This document shows positions 27,524-38,589 of a DNA stretch of 64,000 nucleotides, piece after piece. The stretch is from Nocardioides cremeus (GTDB taxonomy: Bacteria > Actinomycetota > Actinomycetes > Propionibacteriales > Nocardioidaceae): NCBI RefSeq assembly GCF_030518195.1, contig NZ_JAULSC010000005.1, forward strand, positions 124,001-188,000, read 5' to 3'. Numbering within the stretch: position 1 is the first letter of the stretch; the number at the start of each line of letters is the position of its first letter. Below the pieces are notes generated by a model. It saw only the letters and a list, made by a program, of their open reading frames with translations, did no database searches and was not told the DNA's origin. A program made the translations under genes and the position numbers.

Positions 27524-28731
27524 GAAGCAGCGCGCGCCGCACGGTCCCTGGTGGCGCCCACGCTCAGCGCCGCCGGCACCATCAGCACCCCCACGACCAG
27601 CAGCACCTCGAGGGTCCCGACCCGGTCGGCGAGCCGGCCCAGCAGCGGCGGGCCGGCGAGGAACGCGCCGTACCCGATCGTCGAGACCACCGAGACCCGC
27701 AGCGCCGCGCCCCGCGGGTCGTCGGCGGCCGCGCTCATCCCGACCGGGAAGCCCAGCGAGGCGCCCAGCCCCCACGCCACGATGCCGGCGGCGACCACGA
27801 CGAGCGAGCCGCCCAGCACGGTGGCCAGGGTCCCGGCGCCGGCCAGGGCGGCGCAGCCCAGCAGCACCGGCGAACGGCCCCAGCGGTCCAGGAGCAGCGG
27901 GCCCAGCAGTCGCCCGGTGGTCATCGCCACCACGAAGAGCGCGAAGCCGGACACCCCGACCCACGTCTCCACGCCGTAGCCGTCGATGAGGGCCAGGGAG
28001 AGCCAGTCGTTGGCGGTGCCCTCGACCATCGCGAAGCAGAGCACCATCAGGCCGATCGCCAAGGTGCGGGGCTCGGTCCACGCCGAGCGGCGCGCGGGCG
28101 TGCCGCGGGCCGTCTCGTCGGCACCGGCCGCGCGGGCGGGCGCGAAGCGCGCGGCGCTCGCCCAGGCCAGCGCCCAGGCGAGGCAGGCGACCGCGACCCA
28201 GTGCACCAGCAGCGGGACGCCCAGGGCCACGACGGCCACGCCGGCACCGGCGCCGACGATCGAGCCCAGGCTCCAGCCGGCGTGGAAGCGGGGCATGATC
28301 GTGCGGGCCAGGCCGCGCTCCACCTCGGCCGCCTCGACGTTCATCGCCACGTCCCACACACCGGTGCCGGTGCCGTGCACCAGCAGCCCCGCGGCGGTGA
28401 TCGGCACCGACCCGCTGCTGATCCCGAGCGCCGCCAGGCTCAGCCCGCACGTGTCGAGCCCCGCCCCCAGCCGCACGGTGGCACCGGCGCCGATCCGGTT
28501 GATCACGTGGCCGGTGCTGGGCAGGGCCACCAACGAGCCCGCCGCCACGGCGAGCAGGAGCAGCCCCAGGGAGCCGTTGCTCAGGGCCAGCCGCTCGCGC
28601 ACGTCCGGCAGCCGTGAGACCAGGGAGGCGAAGACCAGCCCGTTGAGCGCGAAGGTGAGCGCCACCGCGTTGCGGGCGCGCTGGAGGGTCAGGTCGGGCC
28701 GGTCGAAGGTCCGGACGACGGCGGGGGGCAT
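27520..28731 (-). CDS. MFS transporter
   Basis: A 403-residue major-facilitator protein with twelve predicted helices in two halves. The loop 2-3 motif is degenerate (INRIGAGATVRLGAG), and a matching region in the second half reads LLLDRWGRSPVLLG. The pattern is similar to the YbjJ-like group of putative exporters. The substrate is unknown. A perfect 14-bp palindrome lies 15 bp upstream of the ATG at 28731, so a repressor probably controls it. Confidence 0.85.
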   Translation of the reverse strand: MPPAVVRTFDRPDLTLQRARNAVALTFALNGLVFASLVSRLPDVRERLALSNGSLGLLLLAVAAGSLVALPSTGHVINRIGAGATVRLGAGLDTCGLSLAALGISSGSVPITAAGLLVHGTGTGVWDVAMNVEAAEVERGLARTIMPRFHAGWSLGSIVGAGAGVAVVALGVPLLVHWVAVACLAWALAWASAARFAPARAAGADETARGTPARRSAWTEPRTLAIGLMVLCFAMVEGTANDWLSLALIDGYGVETWVGVSGFALFVVAMTTGRLLGPLLLDRWGRSPVLLGCAALAGAGTLATVLGGSLVVVAAGIVAWGLGASLGFPVGMSAAADDPRGAALRVSVVSTIGYGAFLAGPPLLGRLADRVGTLEVLLVVGVLMVPAALSVGATRDRAARAAS

Positions 28732-28746
28732 GCGGCCATGGTGCCA

Positions 28747-28760
28747 GTTGACCGGTCAAC
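28747..28760. promoter_or_regulatory. 14-bp palindromic operator of the MFS gene
   Basis: GTTGACCGGTCAAC is a perfect palindrome 15 bp upstream of the MFS start. The length and symmetry fit a TetR- or GntR-type operator. No regulator gene is adjacent. Confidence 0.5.
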
Positions 28761-28784
28761 CAACCAAGCGCCGGCGTGCCATTC

Positions 28785-28954
28785 CGTTGGTCGAGCAGCG
28801 AGGGCCGAAGGCTCGAGCGACGCCGAGACCCCGCAAGCACCCGGCGTACGGCGAGCGGGCACCTCACCGGGTCTCGGCGACGCTCCTCGCTGGCGCTCGT
28901 CACTGCTCGACCAACGAGACGCCTCTCGGTACCGGCGCTCGTCACTGCTCGACC
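28785..28954. repeat. REP-like long inverted repeat with a third partial copy
   Basis: CGTTGGTCGAGCAG (28785-28798) is repeated inverted and exactly at 28903-28916. An inner arm (28815-28831) pairs with 28869-28885 with one mismatch. A 21-bp segment (28892-28912, GGCGCTCGTCACTGCTCGACC) recurs directly at 28934-28954. The structure resembles dispersed palindromic repeats seen in Nocardioides-type genomes and occupies the gap between the MFS and DUF2550 genes. Confidence 0.7.
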
Positions 28955-28960
28955 GAGGGG

Positions 28961-29410
28961 TCAGCGGGAACCGGGCATCTCCGCACCCGGAGGGCGTGCC
29001 TCCAGCCAGGACTGGAAGCCGGTCAGCGACGACGTGCCCATAGCCAGCTCGACCTCTCCCCCGCTGCTGCTGGTGCACACGATCACCACGTGGTCGGGGA
29101 ACAGGGAGGACTGCTCGGCGCCCTCCGGCGAGCGGCGGCGCTCGTAGGTCAGCTCGCTGCGCTGCCAGGTGCGCTTGGGGCGCGGGGAGAGCGAGAAGAT
29201 GCGGAACCACTCCAGCGCCTCGCCGGAGTAGCGCCCGATCCCGAGAAGCCAACCGCGCCCGGCCCTGTCGGACCGGACGCGGTGGCTGAGCTCGAAGGTG
29301 CCGCCGTCACGGGCGATGACGCGACGACGCACGACCAGGGCGAGGCCGTAGAGGAGGACGAGCACCAGGAGCACACCGGCTGCGTCGAGCAGCCACTGCC
29401 ACACCGGCAT
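28961..29410 (-). CDS. DUF2550 membrane-anchored protein
   Basis: A 149-residue protein with one N-terminal membrane helix (residues 7-27), a basic VVRRRVIARDGGTFELS junction and a soluble domain ending in a Gly/Pro tail. The FELS...GRGWLLGIGRYSGEALEWFRIFSLSPRP pattern is characteristic of DUF2550, a family found directly after atpC in many Actinobacteria. Its function is unknown. It starts 76 bp after atpC on the same strand; a 10-bp inverted repeat (29429-29438 with 29463-29472) lies in the gap. Confidence 0.85.
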   Translation of the reverse strand: MPVWQWLLDAAGVLLVLVLLYGLALVVRRRVIARDGGTFELSHRVRSDRAGRGWLLGIGRYSGEALEWFRIFSLSPRPKRTWQRSELTYERRRSPEGAEQSSLFPDHVVIVCTSSSGGEVELAMGTSSLTGFQSWLEARPPGAEMPGSR

Positions 29411-29486
29411 CCACGTCCCCCTCCCTGAGTCCCGACCGCGCTGAGGGATCACCCTAGCGGCACGGTCGGGACCGCTGCAGGTGGGG

Positions 29487-29884
29487 TCAGCCCGCCTTCT
29501 CGGCCGCCCGGATGCGGGCCGCGGCCCGACGGATGTGCAGCTCGCGCTCGTCTCCGGTGGGCATGCCCTCGGCCGCCTCGAGCGCCGCCTTGGCCTCGTC
29601 GATCTTGATCTCCTCGGCGAGCAGGGCGTGCTCGGTGAGGATCGAGACCCGGTCGCCGGCCACGGAGAGGAACCCGCCGTCGACGGCCGCGTGCACGACG
29701 CCCTCGGCCTCGCTGATCTCGACAGCGGCCTCGGTGAGCAGCGAGAGCAACGGGGCGTGCCCGGGCAGCACGCCCAGGTCACCCTCCGTCGTCCGCGCGA
29801 TGACCATCGACGCCTCGCCCGACCACACGGTCCGGTCTGCGGCGACGAGCTCGACCCACAGACCCTTGCCGACGTCGTCCGCCA

Positions 29885-29885
<1 letters not shown>
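29487..29885 (-). CDS. atpC: ATP synthase epsilon subunit
   Basis: A 132-residue F1 epsilon subunit, part of the central rotor stalk. The beta-sandwich domain is LWVELVAADRTVWSGEASMVIARTTEGDLGVLPGHAPLLSLL, followed by a helical hairpin (EIKIDEAKAALEAAE...ELHIRRAAARIRAAEK). The ATG at 29885 overlaps the atpD stop by one base (TGATG). It is the last gene of the atp block. Confidence 0.95.
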
Positions 29886-31348
<1,463 letters not shown>

Positions 31349-31357
31349 TCACTCCAC

Positions 31358-32272
31358 TTATTCGGCACCGGCGTTGGCGTCGGCGAGCGCGTTGACGCCA
31401 CCGACGATCTCGCTGATTTCCTGGGTAATGCCGGCCTGGCGGGCCTGGTTGGCGATCCGCTTGTACTTCTTGATGAGCTCTTCGGCGTTGTCCGTGGCCG
31501 CCTTCATCGCCTTCTGGCGGGCGGCGAGCTCGGAGGCCGCCGCCTGCAGCAGGCAGAAGAAGATCCGCGACTGGACGTACTGCGGCAGCAGCCCGTCGAG
31601 GACGGCCTCGGGAGAGGGCTCGAACTCGTAGAGCGGCAGCAGCTCGGACTCCTCGGGGGGCTCCTCGCCCTCGACGACCTCCAGCGGCAGCAGCCGCACG
31701 GCGGTCGGCTCCTGGGTCAGCATCGACACGAAGCGCGTGTAGACCACGTGCACCTCGTCGACATCGCCCTCCTCGCCCTGCTCGCGCAGGAACCGCTCGA
31801 TCAGGGTCTCCCCGATCTCGGCGGCCACGTCGTAGGACGGCTGGTCGGAGAAACCGGTCCAGGTCTGCTCGACGGGGCGCTCACGGAACTTGTAGTACGC
31901 CTCGCCCTTACGGCCCGCGATGAAGGTGTCGATCTCCTTGCCCTCCTCGCGCAGGCGCTCGGCAAGCCTCTCGGCCTCCTTGAGCACGCTCGAGGAGTAG
32001 GCCCCGGCCAGGCCCCGGTCGCTGGTCACGATGAGGACGGCGGCCCGCTTGGGGTTCTCCTCCTCCTTGGTCAGCGGGTGGTCGACGTCCGAGAACGTCG
32101 CCACCGCCGACACCGCACGGGTCAGCTCGCGGGCGTACGGCGCTGCCGCCTGTGCCCGCTGCTGCGCCTTGACGATCCGGGACGCAGCAATGAGCTCCAT
32201 GGCGCGCGTGATCTTCTTCATCGACTCGGTCGACTTGATCCGCGCGCGGTACTCACGCAGCGATACGGCCAT
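31358..32272 (-). CDS. atpG: ATP synthase gamma subunit
   Basis: A 304-residue F1 rotor shaft. The N-terminal helix [30 protein letters not shown] and the C-terminal helix [22 protein letters not shown] pair in the coiled-coil rotor. An acidic insertion ([13 protein letters not shown], near residue 215) is present, as in other Actinobacteria. The ATG at 32272 is two bases after the atpA stop. Confidence 0.96.
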   Translation of the reverse strand: MAVSLREYRARIKSTESMKKITRAMELIAASRIVKAQQRAQAAAPYARELTRAVSAVATFSDVDHPLTKEEENPKRAAVLIVTSDRGLAGAYSSSVLKEAERLAERLREEGKEIDTFIAGRKGEAYYKFRERPVEQTWTGFSDQPSYDVAAEIGETLIERFLREQGEEGDVDEVHVVYTRFVSMLTQEPTAVRLLPLEVVEGEEPPEESELLPLYEFEPSPEAVLDGLLPQYVQSRIFFCLLQAAASELAARQKAMKAATDNAEELIKKYKRIANQARQAGITQEISEIVGGVNALADANAGAE

Positions 32273-32274
32273 GG

Positions 32275-33912
32275 TCAGCCCCGCTTCTGCTTGACGATCT
32301 GCTCCTGGCCGAGCTCGTCGTCCTCCATCGCCTCGGCCTCGGCCTCGTGGCCGACCTTGATCGAGCCGCCGTCCGAGGTCTCGAACTGGTCGAGGAAGGA
32401 GTCGTACGCGCTCTCCAGGCCGGCCTCGTCCTCGAACTTCTGCGTCTCGCGGATCGAGGACAGGATGCCCTCGTGCGAGCGCCGCACGTAGTCGATGAAC
32501 TCCTGCTCGAAGCGGATCACGTCGCCGACCGGCACGCGGTCGAGGCGACCGGTGGTGCCCAGCCACATCGAGACCACCATGTCCTCGAGCGGGTACGGCG
32601 AGTAGGCCGACTGCTTGAGCAGCGCCATCAGGCGCTGGCCGCGGTCGAGCTGCTGGCGCGAGGCGGCGTCGAGGTCGGAGGCGAACATCGCGAACGCCTC
32701 CATGGCGCGGAACTGCGCCAGGTCGACCTTGAGCGAGCCGGTGACCTTCTTCATCGCCTTGGTCATGGCGGCACCACCCACGCGCGAGACCGAGACACCC
32801 ACGTCGATGGCCGGGCGCTGGTTGGCGGCGAAGAGGTCGGACTGCAGGAAGATCTGGCCGTCGGTGATCGAGATGACGTTGGTCGGGATGAACGCCGAGA
32901 CGTCGTTGGCCTTGGTCTCGATGATCGGCAGGCCGGTCATCGAGCCCGCGCCCAGCTCGTCGGAGAGCTTCGCGCAACGCTCGAGCAGGCGGCTGTGCAG
33001 GTAGAAGACGTCACCCGGGTAGGCCTCGCGGCCCGGCGGACGACGCAGCAGCAGCGACACGGCTCGGTAGGCCTCGGCCTGCTTGGTCAGGTCGTCGAAG
33101 ACGATCAGGACGTGCTTGCCGTCGTACATCCACTGCTGGCCGATGGCCGAGCCGGTGTACGGGGCGAGGTACTTGAAGCCCGCGGAGTCAGAGGCCGGCG
33201 AGGCCACGATGGTGGTGTACTCCAGCGCGCCGGCCTCCTCGAGGGCGCCACGCACGGAGGCGATGGTCGAGCCCTTCTGGCCGATCGCGACGTAGATGCA
33301 GCGCACCTGCTTCGTCGGGTCGCCGGAGTCCCAGTTCTGCTTCTGGTTGATGATCGTGTCGATCGCGATCGTGGTCTTGCCGGTCGCGCGGTCACCGATG
33401 ATCAGCTGGCGCTGTCCGCGCCCGATCGGGGTGAGGGAGTCGATCGCCTTGATGCCGGTCGCCATCGGCTCGTGCACCGACTTGCGGTCCATCACGGAGG
33501 GCGCCTGCAGCTCGAGGGCACGACGACCGCTCGCGTTGATCTCGCCGAGACCGTCGATGGGGGTGCCCAGCGGGTCGACGACGCGACCCATGAAGTCGTC
33601 GCCCACCGGGACCGAGAGGATCTCGCCGGTGCGGCGCACGGTCTGACCCTCCTCGATCTTGTCGAAGTCACCGAGGATGACGACGCCGATCTCGCGGGTG
33701 TCGAGGTTCAGGGCCAGGCCCCGGGTGCCGTCCTCGAACTCCAGCAGCTCGTTCGCCATGGCCGAGGGCAGGCCGCTGACGCGGGCGATGCCGTCGCCGG
33801 CGGAGGCGACGGTGCCGACCTCCTCGCGGCTCGCCGCGTCGGGCTGGTAGTCGGCGACGTACTTGGCAAGCGCGTCACGGATCTCGTCCGGACGGATGGA
33901 GAGCTCCGTCAT
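32275..33912 (-). CDS. atpA: ATP synthase alpha subunit
   Basis: A 545-residue non-catalytic F1 nucleotide-binding subunit. Walker A is [14 protein letters not shown], followed by the alpha-specific Gln in [13 protein letters not shown] and the arginine finger region [14 protein letters not shown]. The C-terminal extension of about 30 acidic residues is usual in Actinobacteria. Confidence 0.97.
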   Translation of the reverse strand: MTELSIRPDEIRDALAKYVADYQPDAASREEVGTVASAGDGIARVSGLPSAMANELLEFEDGTRGLALNLDTREIGVVILGDFDKIEEGQTVRRTGEILSVPVGDDFMGRVVDPLGTPIDGLGEINASGRRALELQAPSVMDRKSVHEPMATGIKAIDSLTPIGRGQRQLIIGDRATGKTTIAIDTIINQKQNWDSGDPTKQVRCIYVAIGQKGSTIASVRGALEEAGALEYTTIVASPASDSAGFKYLAPYTGSAIGQQWMYDGKHVLIVFDDLTKQAEAYRAVSLLLRRPPGREAYPGDVFYLHSRLLERCAKLSDELGAGSMTGLPIIETKANDVSAFIPTNVISITDGQIFLQSDLFAANQRPAIDVGVSVSRVGGAAMTKAMKKVTGSLKVDLAQFRAMEAFAMFASDLDAASRQQLDRGQRLMALLKQSAYSPYPLEDMVVSMWLGTTGRLDRVPVGDVIRFEQEFIDYVRRSHEGILSSIRETQKFEDEAGLESAYDSFLDQFETSDGGSIKVGHEAEAEAMEDDELGQEQIVKQKRG

Positions 33913-33962
33913 CTTGGTGCCTTCTCTCTTGTGTCTCTACGAAGTCGGGTTGGTGCGGGCGG

Positions 33963-34781
33963 TCAGCCGACGAGGCGGCGGCGGGCGTCCTCGAGACGAC
34001 CCGAGATGGTCCCGTCGATCACGTCGTCGCCGATCTCGACCCGCACGCCGCCGAGGACGGAGGGGTCGACGACCACGTTGAGGTGGACCGGACGGCCGTA
34101 CTGGCGCTCGAGGGCGCCGGCGAGCCGGGTGCGCTCGTGCTCGGGCAGGTCGTGCGCGACCCGCACGGTGGCGACGCCCTGGTGCTGGGCCTCGGCTGCC
34201 ACCTTCTGGTACTCGGCCAGCGCCACACCCACGGTGCGGTGCGAGCCGCCGAGCGCCTGGACGACCAGGCTCGACGTGGCGGGCAGGGCCTTGCCGGCGA
34301 GCAGGTCGTCGACGAGGCGAGCCTTGTCGTGGTGCGAACGGGCCGGGTCGGAGAGCGCGTCGCGCAGCGACGGGTTCTCCTTGACGGCCTGGGCGAACTC
34401 GAACAGCTCGTCAGCCAGGCGCGAGGCCTGGTCGCCGGCCGAGATCACCAGCGCCACCACGCTGAGGTGCTCGAGGGCGTCGGCGAGGTCGCGGGTCTTG
34501 ACCCAGCGACGGCTCACCGCCGAGCGCAGCAGGCCCAGGGCCTGCTCGCTCACCTTGCCGCCGAGGACCTGGTCGACCAGGCCCTGACGAGCCTGGGGCG
34601 CCACCGAGGCGTCCGTGACGAAGCGGCGCAGCGTCGCCTCGCCCCGCAGGGTCGTGGCGACCGAGAAGAGGTCACCGCTGACCTGCGCGGCGACCTCCGG
34701 CGAGCCGGAGACGGTCGTCTCCAGCTCACCGGTCAGCGTGGCGACGGCGTCGGCCGATGCTCCGCGGAAGTCCGAGGTCAT
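33963..34781 (-). CDS. atpH: ATP synthase delta subunit
   Basis: A 272-residue stator subunit, about 90 residues longer than the Escherichia coli protein, which is normal for Actinobacteria. The C-terminal OSCP-like domain is recognisable: VATVRVAHDLPEHERTRLAGALERQYGRPVHLNVVVDPSVLGGVRVEIGD... in register with the family. It is not fused to a b subunit as in mycobacteria. It starts one base after atpF. Confidence 0.93.
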   Translation of the reverse strand: MTSDFRGASADAVATLTGELETTVSGSPEVAAQVSGDLFSVATTLRGEATLRRFVTDASVAPQARQGLVDQVLGGKVSEQALGLLRSAVSRRWVKTRDLADALEHLSVVALVISAGDQASRLADELFEFAQAVKENPSLRDALSDPARSHHDKARLVDDLLAGKALPATSSLVVQALGGSHRTVGVALAEYQKVAAEAQHQGVATVRVAHDLPEHERTRLAGALERQYGRPVHLNVVVDPSVLGGVRVEIGDDVIDGTISGRLEDARRRLVG

Positions 34782-34782
34782 C

Positions 34783-35325
<543 letters not shown>

Positions 35326-35357
35326 TCACCTCGTGAGGTAGGGCGCCGAGGCGTAGG

Positions 35358-35564
35358 TCACTGGATGGCGAAGGCGAGCGCGATGCCGATGATCGCCAGG
35401 GCCTCGGCGAGCGCGAAGCCGAGGATCGCGATCGACTGGAGGCGCGACTGGGCCTCGGGCTGGCGGGCGACACCGTTGATGTAGGCAGCGAAGATCAGGC
35501 CGACCGCGATGGCGGGACCGATCGTGGCGACGCCGTAGCCGAGCATGTTGAGAGAGCCGGTCAC
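35358..35564 (-). CDS. atpE: ATP synthase c subunit
   Basis: A 68-residue proteolipid with two membrane helices. The loop is ARQPEAQ (residues 33-39) and the proton-carrying carboxylate is Glu54 in [11 protein letters not shown]. Multiple copies form the rotor ring. The helix-2 Gly/Ala pattern is that of an H+-coupled ring, without the Gln/Ser/Thr set of Na+ rings. Confidence 0.96.
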   Translation of the reverse strand: MTGSLNMLGYGVATIGPAIAVGLIFAAYINGVARQPEAQSRLQSIAILGFALAEALAIIGIALAFAIQ

Positions 35565-35683
35565 AGCTTTCCTTTCGTCGTGACGCAGGGCGCGTCGTGG
35601 AGTCTCATGACTTTGTTGACCATATGAAGTTGTGGGAATCGGGGGTGCGGCCGGGCCGCACGGTGCGCCGGGGCGCGGTCGGC

Positions 35684-36475
35684 TCAGTGCTCCTCGGCGA
35701 CCGCACCGGCGACGTACATCGCGGTGAGCAGCGTGAAGACGTAGGCCTGCAGGAACATCACCAGCAGCTCGAGGGCGCTGACGAGGAAGAACATGATGAT
35801 CGCACCGATGCCGCCCACGATGTTGAGCACGGAGGGCGAGGCCTCGACCAGCAGGTACTCACCGCCGAGGGCGAAGAGGATCAGCAGCAGGTGGCCGGCG
35901 AACATGTTGGCGAAGAGTCGCAGCGCCAGCGTGACGGGGCGCACGACGATGTTGGAGAGGATCTCCAGCGGCACGATCAGCAGCAGCATCACGCCGCTGA
36001 CACCGGCCGGGACCGAGACGTGCTTGAGGTAGCCCAGCGCGCCGTGCTTCCAGATGCCGACGCCGTTGTAGAGCAGCCAGGAGAGGGCTGCGAGGCCGTA
36101 GGCGTAGCCCGAGTGCGAGAACGTCGGGAACTGCACGATCGGGATCATGCCGAAGTAGTTGTTCACCAGCACGAAGGTGAACAGCGCGAAGAGGTAGGGC
36201 ACGAACTTCATGAAGTGCTCGGAGCCGATGGACTCGCGGGCGATGGAGTTGCGCACGCCGCCGTAGACGAACTCGCCGGCGAACTGCATGCGCCCCGGCA
36301 CGATGGCCGCCTTGCGCGACATGGCGTAGAAGAGCGTGAAGATCAGCACCACGGACAGGCCGACCATGACCATCGGCTTGGTGACCTCGCCGAAGATCGG
36401 CGGCAGGTCGAAGTCAGCCGGCCCAGGAGGCGTGAAGCCCTCCGCGGCCATGATCACCGCAATGGTGTCAGACAT
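35684..36475 (-). CDS. atpB: ATP synthase a subunit
   Basis: A 263-residue membrane stator with about six helices. The essential Arg lies in [24 protein letters not shown], and the C-terminal [17 protein letters not shown] block is conserved. I chose the ATG at 36475 ([13 protein letters not shown]), with AAGGAG 11 bases upstream. It is the first of the eight structural atp genes. Confidence 0.95.
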   Translation of the reverse strand: MSDTIAVIMAAEGFTPPGPADFDLPPIFGEVTKPMVMVGLSVVLIFTLFYAMSRKAAIVPGRMQFAGEFVYGGVRNSIARESIGSEHFMKFVPYLFALFTFVLVNNYFGMIPIVQFPTFSHSGYAYGLAALSWLLYNGVGIWKHGALGYLKHVSVPAGVSGVMLLLIVPLEILSNIVVRPVTLALRLFANMFAGHLLLILFALGGEYLLVEASPSVLNIVGGIGAIIMFFLVSALELLVMFLQAYVFTLLTAMYVAGAVAEEH

Positions 36476-36554
36476 CAACGCCCTGTCTCCTTCGTGTCGC
36501 ATTCGGTGCAGAAGATCGTGCAAGTGCGGGTGGTGCCCGTGGCGGGCAGGGGGG

Positions 36555-36797
36555 TCACGCGTCGGGGTCCGTGGGCTCCTGCGGTGCACGCCCGAAGCGG
36601 ACGATCACCACGTAGAACCCCAGCACCGCGCCGAGCACGAGGCCCGTCGGCAGCAGGAACGAGGTCCCCAGCCAGCGGTCCCCCGCCCAGCCCAGGCCGC
36701 CGTAGAGGAGCACGCCGGCCCCCAACGACCCGAACGCTGCCCAGGGGTCCGTCGACGGCTCGCTCGAGCGATCGGGGACGTGGTCTGTCGGCGCCAT
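36555..36797 (-). CDS. AtpZ/AtpI-like small membrane protein
   Basis: An 80-residue protein with two membrane helices (about residues 21-39 and 47-66) and the family pattern GxGxLLYGGLGWAGDRWLGT. Such proteins precede atpB and help assemble the c ring or supply Mg2+ to the synthase. The start at 36797 is supported by the hydrophilic DPWAAFGSLG leader typical of the family. Confidence 0.75.
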   Translation of the reverse strand: MAPTDHVPDRSSEPSTDPWAAFGSLGAGVLLYGGLGWAGDRWLGTSFLLPTGLVLGAVLGFYVVIVRFGRAPQEPTDPDA

Positions 36798-36824
36798 GGC
36801 GATCCGGACGATAGCAGCCGTGGG

Positions 36825-37301
36825 TCACGACGCGTCACCCGCGTCCGCCTCGGTGCGCGAGGGGGCCCGCAGGTCGTAGACGGGGATGCGCACGCGGACC
36901 GCGGCGGTCACCTGGCCGGCCATCCAGGCCAGCACGACGGCCAGCAGGCCGCCGAAGAGCCAGCGCCGCTCGGCGAGGGAGGCGAAGGCCGGCTGCTCGG
37001 AGAGCGTCACCAGCAGGACCACCACGAGCATCAGCTGCAGCGTGTAGGTCAGCAGCGCCACCATCACCGAGGCGTGCGGCATCAGGCCGCTGACCACGTC
37101 GACGGTGACCGAGCCGAAGAGGAGCACCGCCAGCACGGCCACCGCGCCGATCAGGGCGGCTCCCGCAGCGTCGCCACCGGAGACCAGGGCCCCCACGCCG
37201 GCCACCAGCAGGCCCGGCGCGAGCGCCGCGGCCGCAACGGCCCCGTGCAGCGCCACCGCGCCGGGGCGGCGGTGCTCGCTGGCGGTCGTCGCGGAGGTCA
37301 T
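36825..37301 (-). CDS. AtpI-like membrane protein, first gene of the atp block
   Basis: A 158-residue protein with four membrane helices (about residues 17-38, 43-60, 72-93 and 105-124). A basic C-terminal tail (RVRIPVYDLRAPSRTEAD) follows. Position and topology match the actinobacterial 'ATP synthase protein I' slot, though sequence signatures are weak. The ATG at 37301 follows an 8-base C/G run. The atp promoter lies about 67 bp upstream. Confidence 0.65.
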   Translation of the reverse strand: MTSATTASEHRRPGAVALHGAVAAAALAPGLLVAGVGALVSGGDAAGAALIGAVAVLAVLLFGSVTVDVVSGLMPHASVMVALLTYTLQLMLVVVLLVTLSEQPAFASLAERRWLFGGLLAVVLAWMAGQVTAAVRVRIPVYDLRAPSRTEADAGDAS

Positions 37302-37367
37302 CGGCGGCCGTTCTCTGGGGGGGGCAGACGGAGGTCGAGGAGTGCTGTGGACCTGGCCCCAGCACCT

Positions 37368-37383
37368 CGTGAAAACTATCACA
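37368..37383. promoter_or_regulatory. CRP/GlxR-type box in the atp promoter
   Basis: On the minus strand TGTGA-TAGTTT-TCACG matches nine of ten fixed positions of TGTGA-N6-TCACA. It covers the -10 element and the predicted start of atp transcription, a position that would repress. Confidence 0.5.
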
Positions 37384-37403
37384 AGGTCGTCGGGGCCCGG
37401 CAA
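37375..37403 (-). promoter_or_regulatory. promoter of the atp block
   Basis: TTGCCG (37403-37398), a 17-base spacer and GATAGT (37380-37375) on the minus strand. This predicts a start near 37368 and a 5' leader of about 67 bases before the AtpI-like ATG. Confidence 0.5.
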
Positions 37404-37433
37404 CTGGAACGATCCAGCCGGGACGTCCGGGCC

Positions 37434-38579
37434 TCAGGCAGGCGGACCGGCGGGCACGGCGTGCCCCGGGCGGTGCAGCACCGGCAGCAGGAAGGTCAGT
37501 GCCACGGTCACCCCCGCTCCCCCGAGCAGCGCGGCCACGACCCAGGGGCCGGAGTAGAGGCTGGCCAGCACGGTGCCGAAGGCAACCAGGGCCGCCCACA
37601 TCCACATGATCAGCACCGCTCGGCGCTGGGAGTGCCCGATCTCGAGCAGGCGGTGGTGCAGGTGCTGCTTGTCGGGGGCGAACGGCGACCGGCCGGCACG
37701 CGTGCGGCGCACGATCGCCAGGACCAGGTCGAGCAGTGGGACCACCAGGATGGTGATCGGCAGCAGCAGCGGCAGCAGCGTGGGGGCCAGGCTGGCCTGC
37801 GACCCGGCACCGCCCTGGGACAGGTCGGAGCCGGCGAACTGGCCGGTCAGCGTCACCGCGCTCGCCGAGAGCACCAGCCCGATCAGCATCGACCCGGAGT
37901 CGCCCATGAAGAGCCTCGCCGGGTTGAAGTTGTGTGGCAGGAAGCCCACGCACGCCCCCGCCAGGGCCACCGCCAGCAGCGCCGCGGTCGTGGCCCGCGA
38001 GGTGTTGTTGAGGCTGGTGAGCTGGTAGCAGAAGAGGAAGAAGGCCAGCGCCCCCACGCCCACCACGCCGGCGGCCAGCCCGTCGAGGCCGTCGACGAAG
38101 TTCACCGCGTTGATGGTCGCCACCACCAGGAAGCCCGTCAGCAGCGCGCGCTGCGCGGGGTCGAGCGAGAAGACCTGCCCGTCGGGCCCGGTGAAGAAGT
38201 AGAACTGGACCCCGAAGGCGACCAGGAAGCCCGCCGCCAGCAGCTGCCCGCCGAGCTTGGTCAGGGCGTCGAGCTCGAAGAGGTCGTCGAGGACCCCGAC
38301 CGCGCAGATCAGGGCCCCGGCGACGATCACCACCCCGGCGTCACGGAAGACGAACGGCCCGCTCAGCGACAGGAACGGCAGCTCGCGGGCCACCAGGTAG
38401 GCCGCCACCAGCCCGCCGAGCATCGCCAGGCCGCCCAGGTAGGGGATCGGCTCGGCGTGCACGTCGCGGTCGCGGACCCGTGCCACGGCACCGGTGCGCA
38501 GCGCGATCTCGCGCGCGATCACCGTCAGCAGGTAGGTGACCGACGCCGCGACCAGGAAGACCAGGATGTACTCGCGCAC
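37434..38579 (-). CDS. wecA: polyprenyl-phosphate GlcNAc-1-phosphate transferase (WecA/TagO-like)
   Basis: A 381-residue MraY/WecA-family enzyme with about eleven membrane helices. Catalytic motifs are VLDDLFELD (Asp98, Asp99), NAVNFVDGLDGLAAG near residue 157, the ARLFMGDSGSM motif near residue 225, and the cytoplasmic HLHHRL motif near residue 308 that separates WecA from MraY. It moves N-acetylhexosamine-1-phosphate to undecaprenyl or decaprenyl phosphate and so starts arabinogalactan- or teichoic-type wall polymers. It begins 10 bp after tsaC. Confidence 0.9.
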   Translation of the reverse strand: MREYILVFLVAASVTYLLTVIAREIALRTGAVARVRDRDVHAEPIPYLGGLAMLGGLVAAYLVARELPFLSLSGPFVFRDAGVVIVAGALICAVGVLDDLFELDALTKLGGQLLAAGFLVAFGVQFYFFTGPDGQVFSLDPAQRALLTGFLVVATINAVNFVDGLDGLAAGVVGVGALAFFLFCYQLTSLNNTSRATTAALLAVALAGACVGFLPHNFNPARLFMGDSGSMLIGLVLSASAVTLTGQFAGSDLSQGGAGSQASLAPTLLPLLLPITILVVPLLDLVLAIVRRTRAGRSPFAPDKQHLHHRLLEIGHSQRRAVLIMWMWAALVAFGTVLASLYSGPWVVAALLGGAGVTVALTFLLPVLHRPGHAVPAGPPA

Positions 38580-38589
38580 CGCTCGCCCG

